Translations under genes and position numbers: made by a program
The notes under the pieces: generated by a model
Database searches by the model: none
Seen by the model: the letters and a program-made list of their open reading frames with translations, nothing else
Told to the model about the DNA's origin: nothing
Assembly: GCA_027484885.1 (NCBI GenBank)
Contig: JAIXSD010000591.1
Location: forward strand, 1-5,779
Origin: Rubrivivax sp.
Lineage (GTDB): Bacteria > Pseudomonadota > Gammaproteobacteria > Burkholderiales > Burkholderiaceae_C
Direction: 5' to 3'
Length of the DNA stretch: 5,779 nt
In this document: one piece after another, positions 1 to 5,751 of the stretch
Position numbering within the stretch: position 1 is the stretch's first letter
Layout: every line of letters starts with the position of its first letter

Positions 1-9
1 ACAAGAAGC

Positions 10-1218
10 ATGAGCAGCATCTGGAACCAAGCCCGCCGCGCCGCGCGCATGAACCCGTCCATCATTCGCGAGATCCTCAAGGTCACCGAAAAGCCGGGCA
101 TCCTGTCCATGGCCGGCGGTCTGCCTTCGGCCGAGACCTTCCCGGTCGAGGCTCTGAAAGCCGCCTGCGATCAGGTGCTCAGCCACAACGCCAAGGAAGC
201 TCTGCAGTACGCCGCCAGCGAAGGCTTCGCACCGCTGCGCGAATGGGTGGCCCAGCGCATGGCCAGCCTGGGCATGACCGTCAGCCCCGATCAGGTGCTG
301 ATCACCAGCGGCTCGCAGCAAGGCCTGGACCTGGTCGGCAAGATCCTCTGCGATGCTGGCGCGCCGGTGGCCGTGGAAACGCCCACCTACCTCGGCGCCC
401 TGCAGGCCTTCACGCCCTACGAGCCCAATTTCGTGAGCCTGGCCAGCGACGAGCAAGGTGTGGACCCGGCCGAGTTCGCACGCCTGCCGCACGATGCACC
501 CGGCACCCGTTTTGCCTACCTGCTGCCCAATTACCAGAACCCCACCGGCCGGGTGATGAGCCTGGAGCGCCGCCAGGCCGTGATGGCCGCGGCCAAGGCC
601 GCCGGCGTGCCGGTGATCGAAGACAACCCCTACGGCGACCTGTGGTTCGACGAGCCGCCGCTGCCGGCCCTGGCCTCCTTCTGGCCTGAAGGCACCATCT
701 ACCTCGGCAGCTTCTCCAAGGTGCTGACGCCCGGCTTCCGCCTCGGCTTCATCATTGCCCCGAGCGAGCTCTACCCCAAGCTGCTGCAAGCCAAGCAAGC
801 GGCTGACCTGCACACCCCGGGTTTCAACCAGCGCGTGGTCTATGAGGTGGTCAAGAACGGCTTCCTCGACGAGCATGTGCCCCTGATCCGCGCCCGCTAC
901 AAGGCCAACCGCGACGCCATGGCCGAGGGCCTGAAGAAGCACCTGCCGGCTGGCTGCGTCTGGCAGAGCCCCAAGGGCGGCATGTTCTTCTGGATCCGCC
1001 TGCCTGAAGGCCTGAATGCCATGGATCTCCTGCCCAAGGCGGTGGATGCCGGCATTGCCTTCGTGCCCGGCGCGGCCTTCTACGCCCAGAACCCCGATCC
1101 GCGCACCTTGCGCCTGTCCTTCGTGACCCTGACGCCGCCGCAGATCGAAGAAGGCGTGGCCATTCTGGGCAAGGTGCTGCGCGAAGCGCTGGACAACGGC
1201 GCGCAGCCCACACCATGA
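10..1218 (+). CDS. PLP-dependent aminotransferase, class I/II (LysN / 2-aminoadipate aminotransferase-like)
   Basis: This 402-residue protein is a cytosolic fold-type I aminotransferase that moves an amino group between an amino acid and a 2-oxo acid using pyridoxal phosphate. Visible family marks are the N-terminal GGLP segment (36-39) typical of LysN/Aro8-like enzymes, NPTG (177-180) whose Asn contacts the cofactor, Asp205 and Tyr208 in EDNPYGD, the Schiff-base Lys237 in GSFSK, and Arg368 (TLRLSF) for the substrate carboxylate. The length is complete, and there is no N-terminal GntR helix-turn-helix, so it is a free-standing enzyme and not a MocR regulator. Substrates in this family include 2-aminoadipate, aromatic and branched-chain amino acids, and sequence alone does not choose between them. 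Only 9 bases precede the ATG, so the promoter is outside the window; AAGAAG just before the ATG is a weak, very close ribosome site. The stop overlaps the start of the PhzF gene, suggesting translational coupling. Confidence 0.93.
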   Translation: MSSIWNQARRAARMNPSIIREILKVTEKPGILSMAGGLPSAETFPVEALKAACDQVLSHNAKEALQYAASEGFAPLREWVAQRMASLGMTVSPDQVLITSGSQQGLDLVGKILCDAGAPVAVETPTYLGALQAFTPYEPNFVSLASDEQGVDPAEFARLPHDAPGTRFAYLLPNYQNPTGRVMSLERRQAVMAAAKAAGVPVIEDNPYGDLWFDEPPLPALASFWPEGTIYLGSFSKVLTPGFRLGFIIAPSELYPKLLQAKQAADLHTPGFNQRVVYEVVKNGFLDEHVPLIRARYKANRDAMAEGLKKHLPAGCVWQSPKGGMFFWIRLPEGLNAMDLLPKAVDAGIAFVPGAAFYAQNPDPRTLRLSFVTLTPPQIEEGVAILGKVLREALDNGAQPTP

Positions 1219-2069
1219 GCTTGCAAAGCCGCCGCTTCGCCCAAGTCGACGTCTTCACCGCCATGCCCTTGCTGGGCAATGCCCTGGCCGTCGTCATCGA
1301 CGGCGAGGGGCTCAGCGACGCCGCCATGGCCAGCTTTGCCCGCTGGACCCAGCTCAGCGAAACCACCTTTCTGCTGCCGCCCACGCGGCCGGAGGCGGAT
1401 TACCGGCTGCGCATCTTCACGCCCGGTGGCGAGCTGCCTTTTGCCGGCCACCCGACGCTGGGCTCGGCCCAATGCTGGCTGGCTGCCGGCGGTGTGCCCA
1501 AGCACAAGGGCCGGGTGGTGCAGGAATGCGAGATCGGCTTGGTGACGATCAAGCGCGGTGGCGATCACAAGCGCGAGCGCCTGGCGTTTGCCGCCCCGCC
1601 GCTGCTGCGCTCGGGCCCGGTGGCGCCTGAGTTGCATGCGCAGGTCTTGCACTCGCTGCGCCTGCCCGCCGAGGCGGTGCTCGATGTGGTCTGGGTGGAC
1701 AACGGCCCGGGCTGGATTGCGGCCCGCCTGGCCTCGGCCGAGGCGGTGCTGGCCTTGCAGCCTGACTTTGCGGCCATGCAGGGCCTGAAGCTCGGCGTGG
1801 TCGGCGCCTACCCGTCAGGATCGCCCCAGCAGTTCGAGGTGCGGGCCTTTGTGCCGGATCTCGGCGTGCCGGAAGACCCGGTCACCGGCAGCTTCAATGC
1901 CGGCCTGGCCCTGTGGTTGATCGACGCCGGCCTGGCGCCCGCGCGCTACACCGCGGCCCAGGGCGCCAAGCTGGCGCGTGCGGGCCGCATCCATGTCTTG
2001 CGCGATGACGAGGCCACCTGGATCGGCGGTGATGTCGTGCCCTTGATCGAGGGCGAAGTCCGCCTTTGA
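1215..2069 (+). CDS. PhzF-family isomerase/epimerase
   Basis: This 284-residue protein has the full length of the PhzF family (diaminopimelate-epimerase fold, two similar halves). Key residues are in place: the catalytic Glu49 in SET (PhzF Glu45), the FAGHPTLG motif with His79 (PhzF His74), and the EDPVTGS motif at 220-226, where Asp221 and Ser226 match PhzF Asp208 and Ser213. PhzF itself isomerises trans-2,3-dihydro-3-hydroxyanthranilate in phenazine synthesis. Most family members lie outside phenazine clusters and have unknown substrates, and no other phz gene is visible here, so the product name should stay at family level. The ATG shares the ATGA with the aminotransferase stop and has no clear Shine-Dalgarno sequence, which fits coupled translation. 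The neighbouring aminotransferase suggests an amino-acid-derived substrate, but this is inference. Confidence 0.92.
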   Translation: MSLQSRRFAQVDVFTAMPLLGNALAVVIDGEGLSDAAMASFARWTQLSETTFLLPPTRPEADYRLRIFTPGGELPFAGHPTLGSAQCWLAAGGVPKHKGRVVQECEIGLVTIKRGGDHKRERLAFAAPPLLRSGPVAPELHAQVLHSLRLPAEAVLDVVWVDNGPGWIAARLASAEAVLALQPDFAAMQGLKLGVVGAYPSGSPQQFEVRAFVPDLGVPEDPVTGSFNAGLALWLIDAGLAPARYTAAQGAKLARAGRIHVLRDDEATWIGGDVVPLIEGEVRL

Positions 2070-2076
2070 TCGAGGG
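2042..2076 (+). repeat. 11-bp direct repeat across the PhzF stop codon
   Basis: TTGATCGAGGG occurs at 2043-2053 inside the last codons of the PhzF gene and again at 2066-2076, spanning its TGA stop. The two copies start 23 bp apart. They may reflect a small tandem duplication that shaped the gene's end. The second copy carries the only GAGGG upstream of the GST gene. No function is claimed. Confidence 0.5.
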
Positions 2077-2095
2077 TTGAACACCTGCCCGCACC

Positions 2096-2731
2096 ATGAC
2101 GCTGCAACTGCTGGGCAAGGCCAGCTCCATCAATGTCCGCAAAGTGTTGTGGACCCTGACCGAGCTGGGGCTTGAGTTCGAGCGCCAGGATTGGGGCGCG
2201 GGCTTTGCCGCCACCGACACGCCCGAGTTCCGCCGACTCAATCCCAACGCCCTGGTGCCGGTGCTGCGAGATGGCGATTTCGTGCTTTGGGAAAGCAACA
2301 GCATCTGCCGCTACCTGGCGGGGCGCGAGCAGCGCCATGATTTGTTGCCACAAGCGCCGCAGGCGCGGGCCCAGGTCGAACAGTGGATGGACTGGCAGGC
2401 GGGCGAGTTCAACAACGCCTGGCGCTATGCCTTCATGAGCCTGGTGCGCCAGAGCCCGGCGCACCAGGATCCGCAGCTGCTGGCCCAGGGCGTGGCAGGC
2501 TGGCACCGCCATGTGCGGATCCTCGACGCACAGCTGGCCCGGACCGGCGCCTTTGTCTGCGGCGAGGCCTTCACCTTGGCCGATGTGGTGCTGGGCTTGT
2601 CACTGCAACGCTGGCGTGTGGCGCCGCTGGACGAGGCGGGCCGGCCGGAGGTGCCGGCGGCCCGCGCTTACCTACAGCGCCTGGAGCAGCGCCCGGCCTT
2701 CATGGCCCACGGCGCCAACGGCCAGGCCTGA
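2096..2731 (+). CDS. Glutathione S-transferase family protein
   Basis: This 211-residue cytosolic protein has the two-domain GST layout. The N-terminal thioredoxin-like domain (about 1-78) carries SSINVRK (10-16), where Ser10 or Ser11 is the likely thiolate-activating residue as in theta-like bacterial GSTs. It also has LVPVL with the cis-Pro55, and WESNSI (65-70), where Glu66-Ser67 bind the gamma-glutamyl part of glutathione. The helical C-terminal domain (about 90-205) has the FTLAD N-capping box (159-163). The family conjugates or reduces electrophiles with glutathione; the particular substrate cannot be told. It starts 26 bp after the PhzF stop. The nearest purine-rich stretch, GAGGG at 2072-2076, lies about 19 bases before the ATG, too far for a normal ribosome site, so translation may depend on its upstream neighbour. 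The 3' end runs into a hairpin shared with the convergent cytochrome c' gene. Confidence 0.92.
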   Translation: MTLQLLGKASSINVRKVLWTLTELGLEFERQDWGAGFAATDTPEFRRLNPNALVPVLRDGDFVLWESNSICRYLAGREQRHDLLPQAPQARAQVEQWMDWQAGEFNNAWRYAFMSLVRQSPAHQDPQLLAQGVAGWHRHVRILDAQLARTGAFVCGEAFTLADVVLGLSLQRWRVAPLDEAGRPEVPAARAYLQRLEQRPAFMAHGANGQA

Positions 2732-2741
2732 ACGCCTGGCC
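2720..2741. terminator. Hairpin at the convergent GST / cytochrome c' junction (possible bidirectional terminator)
   Basis: GGCCAGGC (2720-2727) and GCCTGGCC (2734-2741) form a perfect 8-bp stem around a 6-base loop that contains the GST stop codon. It lies where two genes meet tail to tail, with only 21 bp between their stops, so it would form in both transcripts. No T-run follows on either strand, so it is not a textbook intrinsic terminator. It could still slow polymerase, protect 3' ends, or be a chance pairing in GC-rich DNA. A NotI-like GCGGCCGC palindrome follows at 2745-2752. Confidence 0.45.
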
Positions 2742-2752
2742 CGTGCGGCCGC

Positions 2753-3223
2753 TTAATCGTTGCGGAAGTTGTCGTGGCAGGACTTGCAGGTGCTGGCGGC
2801 CGGGCCGAAGCTGGCCTTCAGCTGCTCCACCGTGGCGGGCTTGGCGGCGGCCAGCTTGGCCACCTCGTCCTGCATCTTCTTCGCGGCTTCGTCGAACTTG
2901 GCGCGCTCGCTCCAGATCTCGGCCTTGGCGCCGCCCTTGTCCTTGCTGGCCGTGCCTTCCACAAAGCCGTGGAAGGGCAGGCGAGAGAGGCTGGCCACGA
3001 TCTCGGCATTGCTGGCCGCTGCGGCGGCATCAAACGGGGCGCGGCCTTGAACCATGGCACCCATGCGGCTGAAGTGGCTGCCGATCAGGGTGAAGGCGGC
3101 TTTGCGGTACTTGACGGCGTCTTCGGGCTTTTGAAACTGGGCTTGCGCCGGCAGGCTGGCACCCAGGGCGCTGAGGCTCAGCAGGGCCAGGCCGAGGGCG
3201 TGCTTCATCGAGGTCTTCTTCAT
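2753..3223 (-). CDS. cycP: Cytochrome c' (class II c-type cytochrome), exported
   Basis: This is a 156-residue precursor of a periplasmic four-helix-bundle haem protein, a family linked to nitric oxide binding and resistance. Residues 1-28 form a Sec signal peptide (KK near the start, a Leu/Ala-rich core, cleavage after AQA at 26-28), leaving a mature protein of 128 residues, the usual size. Haem attachment is CKSCH at 146-150 (Cys146, Cys149, proximal His150) close to the C-terminus, as is normal for class II, and Arg154 matches the conserved proximal-side Arg124 of the Alcaligenes protein. The mature N-terminus QFQKPEDAVKYR aligns without gaps to that protein and places Phe (precursor 44, mature 16) where the distal Leu16 would be. 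The ATG at 3223 is chosen because it gives a proper signal peptide and has AAGGA 11 bases upstream; an in-frame ATG at 3274 adds 17 non-signal-like residues, and one at 3208 is also possible. It is divergent from the b561 gene. The symbol cycP follows family use. Confidence 0.93.
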   Translation of the reverse strand: MKKTSMKHALGLALLSLSALGASLPAQAQFQKPEDAVKYRKAAFTLIGSHFSRMGAMVQGRAPFDAAAAASNAEIVASLSRLPFHGFVEGTASKDKGGAKAEIWSERAKFDEAAKKMQDEVAKLAAAKPATVEQLKASFGPAASTCKSCHDNFRND

Positions 3224-3388
3224 GGTGCGTGAGGTCCTTGTGGCAAGAAGAGGCGGGCAGGGATGAACGAACAAAAAGAAAGGGAAGCGTCGGCCCAGGG
3301 CCGGCCCGCGGAGTGTACGGAAGACCTGGCATTTGTGCGGGGCTGCCGAGGCGCTGCCGCTGGGTTATCGTTGCCAGCGCGGCGGCCG

Positions 3389-3402
3389 CATGCCGGGGCA
3401 TG
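3389..3402. repeat. Short inverted repeat upstream of the b561 gene
   Basis: CATGCC (3389-3394) and GGCATG (3397-3402) are perfect inverted arms around a 2-bp centre, 32 bp before the b561 start codon. The position would suit an operator or an mRNA leader element. The arms are short and GC-rich palindromes arise often by chance here, so the assignment is tentative. Confidence 0.3.
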
Positions 3403-3420
3403 TGCGTCGCTGGTTAGAGA

Positions 3421-3426
3421 AAGGAG
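3421..3426 (+). promoter_or_regulatory. Ribosome binding site deciding the b561 start
   Basis: AAGGAG lies 8 bases before the ATG at 3435, the best Shine-Dalgarno match in the window. It decides against the longer reading that would begin at 3333 and against the next in-frame ATG at 3453. Confidence 0.8.
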
Positions 3427-3434
3427 CTTCGTCC

Positions 3435-4130
3435 ATGACTGAGGACTCGACGATGACGCGGGTGCAGGTGCGTGTCTGGGACTTGCCGACGCGCTTGTTT
3501 CATTGGGCGCTGGTGCTGTGCGTGCTGGGCTCGGTGCTCAGCGCCAAGATCGGCGGCAACGCCATGATCTGGCATGCCCGCCTGGGCTATGCGGTGCTGG
3601 CCCTGCTGGGTTTTCGCCTGGCCTGGGGGCTGGTGGGCGGGCGCTGGTCGCGTTTTGCCAGCTTTCTCTACAGCCCTGCGGCCCTGCTGCGTTATCTGCG
3701 CGGACAGCCGCGCGAGGGCGATCATTTCGATGTGGGGCACAACCCGCTGGGTGCGTTCTCGGTGCTGGCCATGCTGGCCTGGCTGGGCCTGCAAGTGGGC
3801 TCGGGCCTGATCGCCGATGACGAGATCGCCTTCAGCGGGCCCTTGGTCGCCTGGGTCAGCTCTGAGGTGAGCCTGCCCTGGACTCACTATCACAAGAGTT
3901 ATGGGCAATGGGGCCTGTTTCTGCTGCTGGGCCTGCATCTGTTGGCCATTGCCTTTTATCGCTGGCGCCGCCAGGATTTGATCGGGCCCATGCTGTCGGG
4001 CGACAAGCAACTCTCGGCAGCGGTGCCGGCCAGTGCCGACAGCTGGGGCACCCGGGTCTTCGCCCTGACCTTGCTGCTGGCCTGTGCCGCCGGGGTCTAT
4101 TTGCTGGTGACGCCGGCGCCACCCGTTTGA
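3435..4130 (+). CDS. Cytochrome b561 / Ni,Fe-hydrogenase b-type cytochrome-like membrane protein
   Basis: This 231-residue inner-membrane protein probably binds haem b and passes electrons between the quinone pool and a periplasmic partner. The N-terminal VWDLPTRLFHW (14-24) is the signature of this family. Hydrophobic helices lie at about 22-38, 47-67, 106-126, 156-176 and 207-226. Candidate haem-ligand histidines are His23, His47, His151/His153 (HYHKSYG) and His168, as expected for a di-haem b-type cytochrome; which ones bind haem is inferred from position only. The start at 3435 is set by AAGGAG 8 bases upstream. No hydrogenase genes are nearby. Its divergent neighbour is a cytochrome c', making that a likely partner, though this is inference. 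The GNAT gene follows after 29 bp and may share the transcript. Confidence 0.9.
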   Translation: MTEDSTMTRVQVRVWDLPTRLFHWALVLCVLGSVLSAKIGGNAMIWHARLGYAVLALLGFRLAWGLVGGRWSRFASFLYSPAALLRYLRGQPREGDHFDVGHNPLGAFSVLAMLAWLGLQVGSGLIADDEIAFSGPLVAWVSSEVSLPWTHYHKSYGQWGLFLLLGLHLLAIAFYRWRRQDLIGPMLSGDKQLSAAVPASADSWGTRVFALTLLLACAAGVYLLVTPAPPV

Positions 4131-4148
4131 CGCAGGCGGCCAGTACAC

Positions 4149-4160
4149 TGCAGCGCTGCA
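4149..4160. repeat. 12-bp perfect palindrome at the GNAT start codon
   Basis: TGCAGCGCTGCA at 4149-4160 reads the same on both strands, and its last base is the A of the GNAT ATG. Just upstream, CAGT and ACTG (4141-4150) form another small inverted repeat. The palindrome could fold in the mRNA and affect initiation, or be an operator half-pair; chance is also possible. Confidence 0.4.
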
Positions 4161-4651
4161 TGGAAAGCCCCCGCATCACCCTGATCACCCCGGACGACGC
4201 TGAAGCCTGGTCCGCCACGCGCGAGATCTTGCGCGACTACAGCGCCAGCCTGCAGGTCGATCTCTGCTTCCAGGATTTCGAGGCCGAGCTGGCGTCTTTG
4301 CCGGGCCAGTACGCCGCACCGGGCGGCATCATGCTGCTGGCGCTGGTGGACGGCGCCGTGGCCGGCTGCGGCGGCTTTCGCAACCTGCCCGAAGTCGATT
4401 ACCCCAATGCCTGCGAAATGAAGCGCCTGTTTGTGCGCCCGGCCTTCCGTCGCTTCGGCCTCGGGCGCCTGCTGGCCCAGGCTTTGATCGACCGCGCCAC
4501 CCAGGCGGGTTACTCCAGCATGCTGCTGGACACCCTGGACGATATGGAGGCCGCCCGCGGCCTGTACGAGAGCCTGGGTTTCGAGGCCGTGCCGCCTTAC
4601 TACTTCAACCCGATTCCGGGGGCGCATTACCTCCGCGTCGAGCTGGTTTGA
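4160..4651 (+). CDS. GNAT family N-acetyltransferase
   Basis: This 163-residue cytosolic protein would transfer an acetyl group from acetyl-CoA to an amine of unknown identity. The acetyl-CoA pyrophosphate loop RRFGLG (97-102) fits the RxxGxG/A consensus after the beta strand MKRLFVRP (87-94), and the LYESLGF segment (135-141) is the usual C-terminal motif. The length is that of a complete single-domain GNAT. The open frame extends upstream to 3908 but there it overlaps the b561 gene and reads as unstructured sequence; the ATG at 4160 starts a normal first strand (MESPRITLIT). No good Shine-Dalgarno precedes it, and a TTG at 4127 overlapping the b561 stop is an alternative start. Weak initiation signals and the 29-bp gap suggest dependence on the upstream gene or a near-leaderless message. 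The substrate (small molecule or protein) cannot be told from sequence or neighbours. Confidence 0.88.
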   Translation: MESPRITLITPDDAEAWSATREILRDYSASLQVDLCFQDFEAELASLPGQYAAPGGIMLLALVDGAVAGCGGFRNLPEVDYPNACEMKRLFVRPAFRRFGLGRLLAQALIDRATQAGYSSMLLDTLDDMEAARGLYESLGFEAVPPYYFNPIPGAHYLRVELV

Positions 4652-4689
4652 GCTCAGAGGCTTCGCCATTGCGGGTCCGGCCTGAGTTT

Positions 4690-4716
4690 CATGGGGTTAC
4701 GGTCGTAGCATGGGGT
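4690..4716. repeat. CATGGGGT direct repeat upstream of the SMP-30 gene
   Basis: CATGGGGT occurs at 4690-4697 and 4709-4716 on the same strand, with 19 bp between equivalent bases, close to two helical turns. The pair lies in the 99-bp gap between the GNAT stop and the SMP-30 start, where a promoter is expected. The spacing would suit a regulator binding one face of the helix, but no regulator gene is visible and two 8-mers are weak evidence. Confidence 0.35.
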
Positions 4717-4750
4717 GTTGTATTTCGCCTGCCACCCAAGCCTGACCGTC

Positions 4751-5668
4751 ATGAGTACTGACACGCCATCCCAGCCCTACGAAATCACACCCGCTGGTCC
4801 GACGCCGGCCTTGCTCGGTGAATCACCGCTGTGGTGCGTGGAAGAGCAGGCGCTCTACTACGTCGACATTCCCGCCAAGAAAGTGCTGCGCCTGCATCCG
4901 GCCTCGGGCGAGTTGCGGCAATGGCCCGTGGCCAGCGAGCCGGGCTGTATCGCGCTGATCGAGGGCGGTGGGCTGGCTGTGGCGCAGCGTGAGGGCCTGT
5001 TCCGGCTGGATCTGGACAGCGGTTCCTGCAGCCTGCTGGCGCCGCCGCCGTACGACCCGGCGCGCCAGCGCTTCAACGATGGCAAGCCCGATGCGAAGGG
5101 CCGGCTCTGGGTCGGCGGCATCGATGACGCGCGTGCGCCTGACGCTGCGCTGTACCGTTATGGGTCAGATGGTTTTGTTCGCACCGAAGGCGGCATCACC
5201 ACCTCGAACGGCCTGGCCTGGAGCCCGGACCAGGCCTGGATGTACTGGTCCGACACCAAGGCGCATGAAATCTACCGCCTGCCTTTCGATGCCGAAACCG
5301 GCACCCTGGGTGCACGCCAGACCTGGGTGCGTTTCGAGCCGCGGGCAGCCGGGCAATCGCTGGACAGCTATGGCGGCCGGCCCGACGGCGCGGCTGTGGA
5401 CCAGGAGGGCTGCTACTGGGTGGCCATGTATGAAGGCCAGCGTCTGCTGCGGCTGTCGCCCGAGGGTCAGGTCTTGATGGAGGTCAAGCTGCCAGTGCGC
5501 TGCCCGACCATGCCCACCTTTGGCGGCGCCGATCTGCGCACGCTCTACATCACCACCGCCAGCGACGGCCGACCGGCCGAGGAGCGCGCTGCCCAGCCCT
5601 GGGCTGGCTGTGTGCTGCAGATGCGGGTCGAGGTGCCCGGCTGGGCGCCGAATCGGCTCCAGCTCTGA
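4751..5668 (+). CDS. SMP-30/gluconolactonase/LRE family protein (probable sugar lactone hydrolase)
   Basis: This 305-residue protein is a six-bladed beta-propeller of the SMP-30 family, whose characterised members open sugar lactones such as gluconolactone or pentonolactones with a bound divalent metal. All three metal ligands are visible by comparison with human SMP30: Glu24 in GESPLW (human Glu18), Asn153 in TTSNGLAWSPD (human Asn154) and Asp212 in RPDGAAVD (human Asp204). RFNDG at 107-111 supplies Arg107 and Asn109, which match the substrate-contacting Arg101/Asn103. No signal peptide is seen, so it should be cytosolic. The ATG at 4751 is preferred; a GTG at 4715 would add 12 residues unlike the family start. 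A ribosome site is weak. No sugar dehydrogenase, transporter or regulator is in view, so the pathway is unknown, and the exact sugar cannot be named. Confidence 0.92.
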   Translation: MSTDTPSQPYEITPAGPTPALLGESPLWCVEEQALYYVDIPAKKVLRLHPASGELRQWPVASEPGCIALIEGGGLAVAQREGLFRLDLDSGSCSLLAPPPYDPARQRFNDGKPDAKGRLWVGGIDDARAPDAALYRYGSDGFVRTEGGITTSNGLAWSPDQAWMYWSDTKAHEIYRLPFDAETGTLGARQTWVRFEPRAAGQSLDSYGGRPDGAAVDQEGCYWVAMYEGQRLLRLSPEGQVLMEVKLPVRCPTMPTFGGADLRTLYITTASDGRPAEERAAQPWAGCVLQMRVEVPGWAPNRLQL

Positions 5669-5674
5669 GCCGCA

Positions 5675-5711
5675 GGCGCCCCAAAATCGGGCGCCCATGC
5701 CCTTCGTTTTT
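5675..5711 (+). terminator. GC-rich hairpin with a distant T-run after the SMP-30 gene
   Basis: GGCGCCC (5675-5681) and GGGCGCC (5689-5695) make a perfect 7-bp stem with a 7-base loop, starting 6 bases after the SMP-30 stop. Five Ts follow at 5707-5711, but 11 bases past the stem, which is too far for a classical intrinsic terminator. It is the best transcript-end candidate for this gene. Confidence 0.45.
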
Positions 5712-5751
5712 GCAGGGCTGTCAGCCAAAAGTCATGGTCTGTGAAGATCAT

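Larger units (their letters stand above)
3224..3434. promoter_or_regulatory. Divergent intergenic region between cytochrome c' and cytochrome b561 genes
   Basis: The 211 bp between the two start codons must hold the promoters for both redox genes, unless either is read from farther away. An A-rich island at about 3268-3284 stands out from the GC-rich background. On the minus strand TACACT (complement of 3312-3317) is a possible -10 for cytochrome c', but no good -35 lies at the right distance. No convincing -10/-35 pair was found for the b561 direction, and no FNR-type TTGAT-N4-ATCAA site is visible. Precise promoter calls are therefore not made. Confidence 0.55.

Noticed and set aside
851..1652. 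Long open frames on the minus strand (851-1384 and 1080-1652) opposite the aminotransferase and PhzF genes
   Set aside because: They have low-complexity Arg/Gly/Ala-rich translations typical of shadow frames in GC-rich DNA, and overlap genes with intact catalytic residues.
1215..2069. Phenazine biosynthesis cluster suggested by the PhzF homologue
   Set aside because: No phzA/B/C/D/E/G homologue is in the window, and PhzF-family proteins are common outside phenazine clusters.
2383..3072. Plus-strand frame crossing from GST into the cytochrome c' region
   Set aside because: It runs over two well-supported genes in other frames or strands, has Arg/Pro/Ala-rich composition and no recognisable domain.
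3333..3434. N-terminal extension of the b561 protein from an upstream ATG
   Set aside because: The extension is not family-like, and the strong AAGGAG at 3421-3426 points to the ATG at 3435.
3908..4159. Upstream extension of the GNAT frame
   Set aside because: It lies inside the b561 gene in another frame and adds non-GNAT sequence before the natural first beta strand.
4653..4689. Possible terminator after the GNAT gene (CTCA...TGAG followed by TTT)
   Set aside because: The stem is short, needs a two-base bulge and an 18-base loop, and only three Ts follow.
5697..5744. 15-codon open frame after the SMP-30 gene, with CAAAAT upstream
   Set aside because: It is too short, has no ribosome site or homology that I recognise, no -35 is visible, and the region is better explained by the hairpin.
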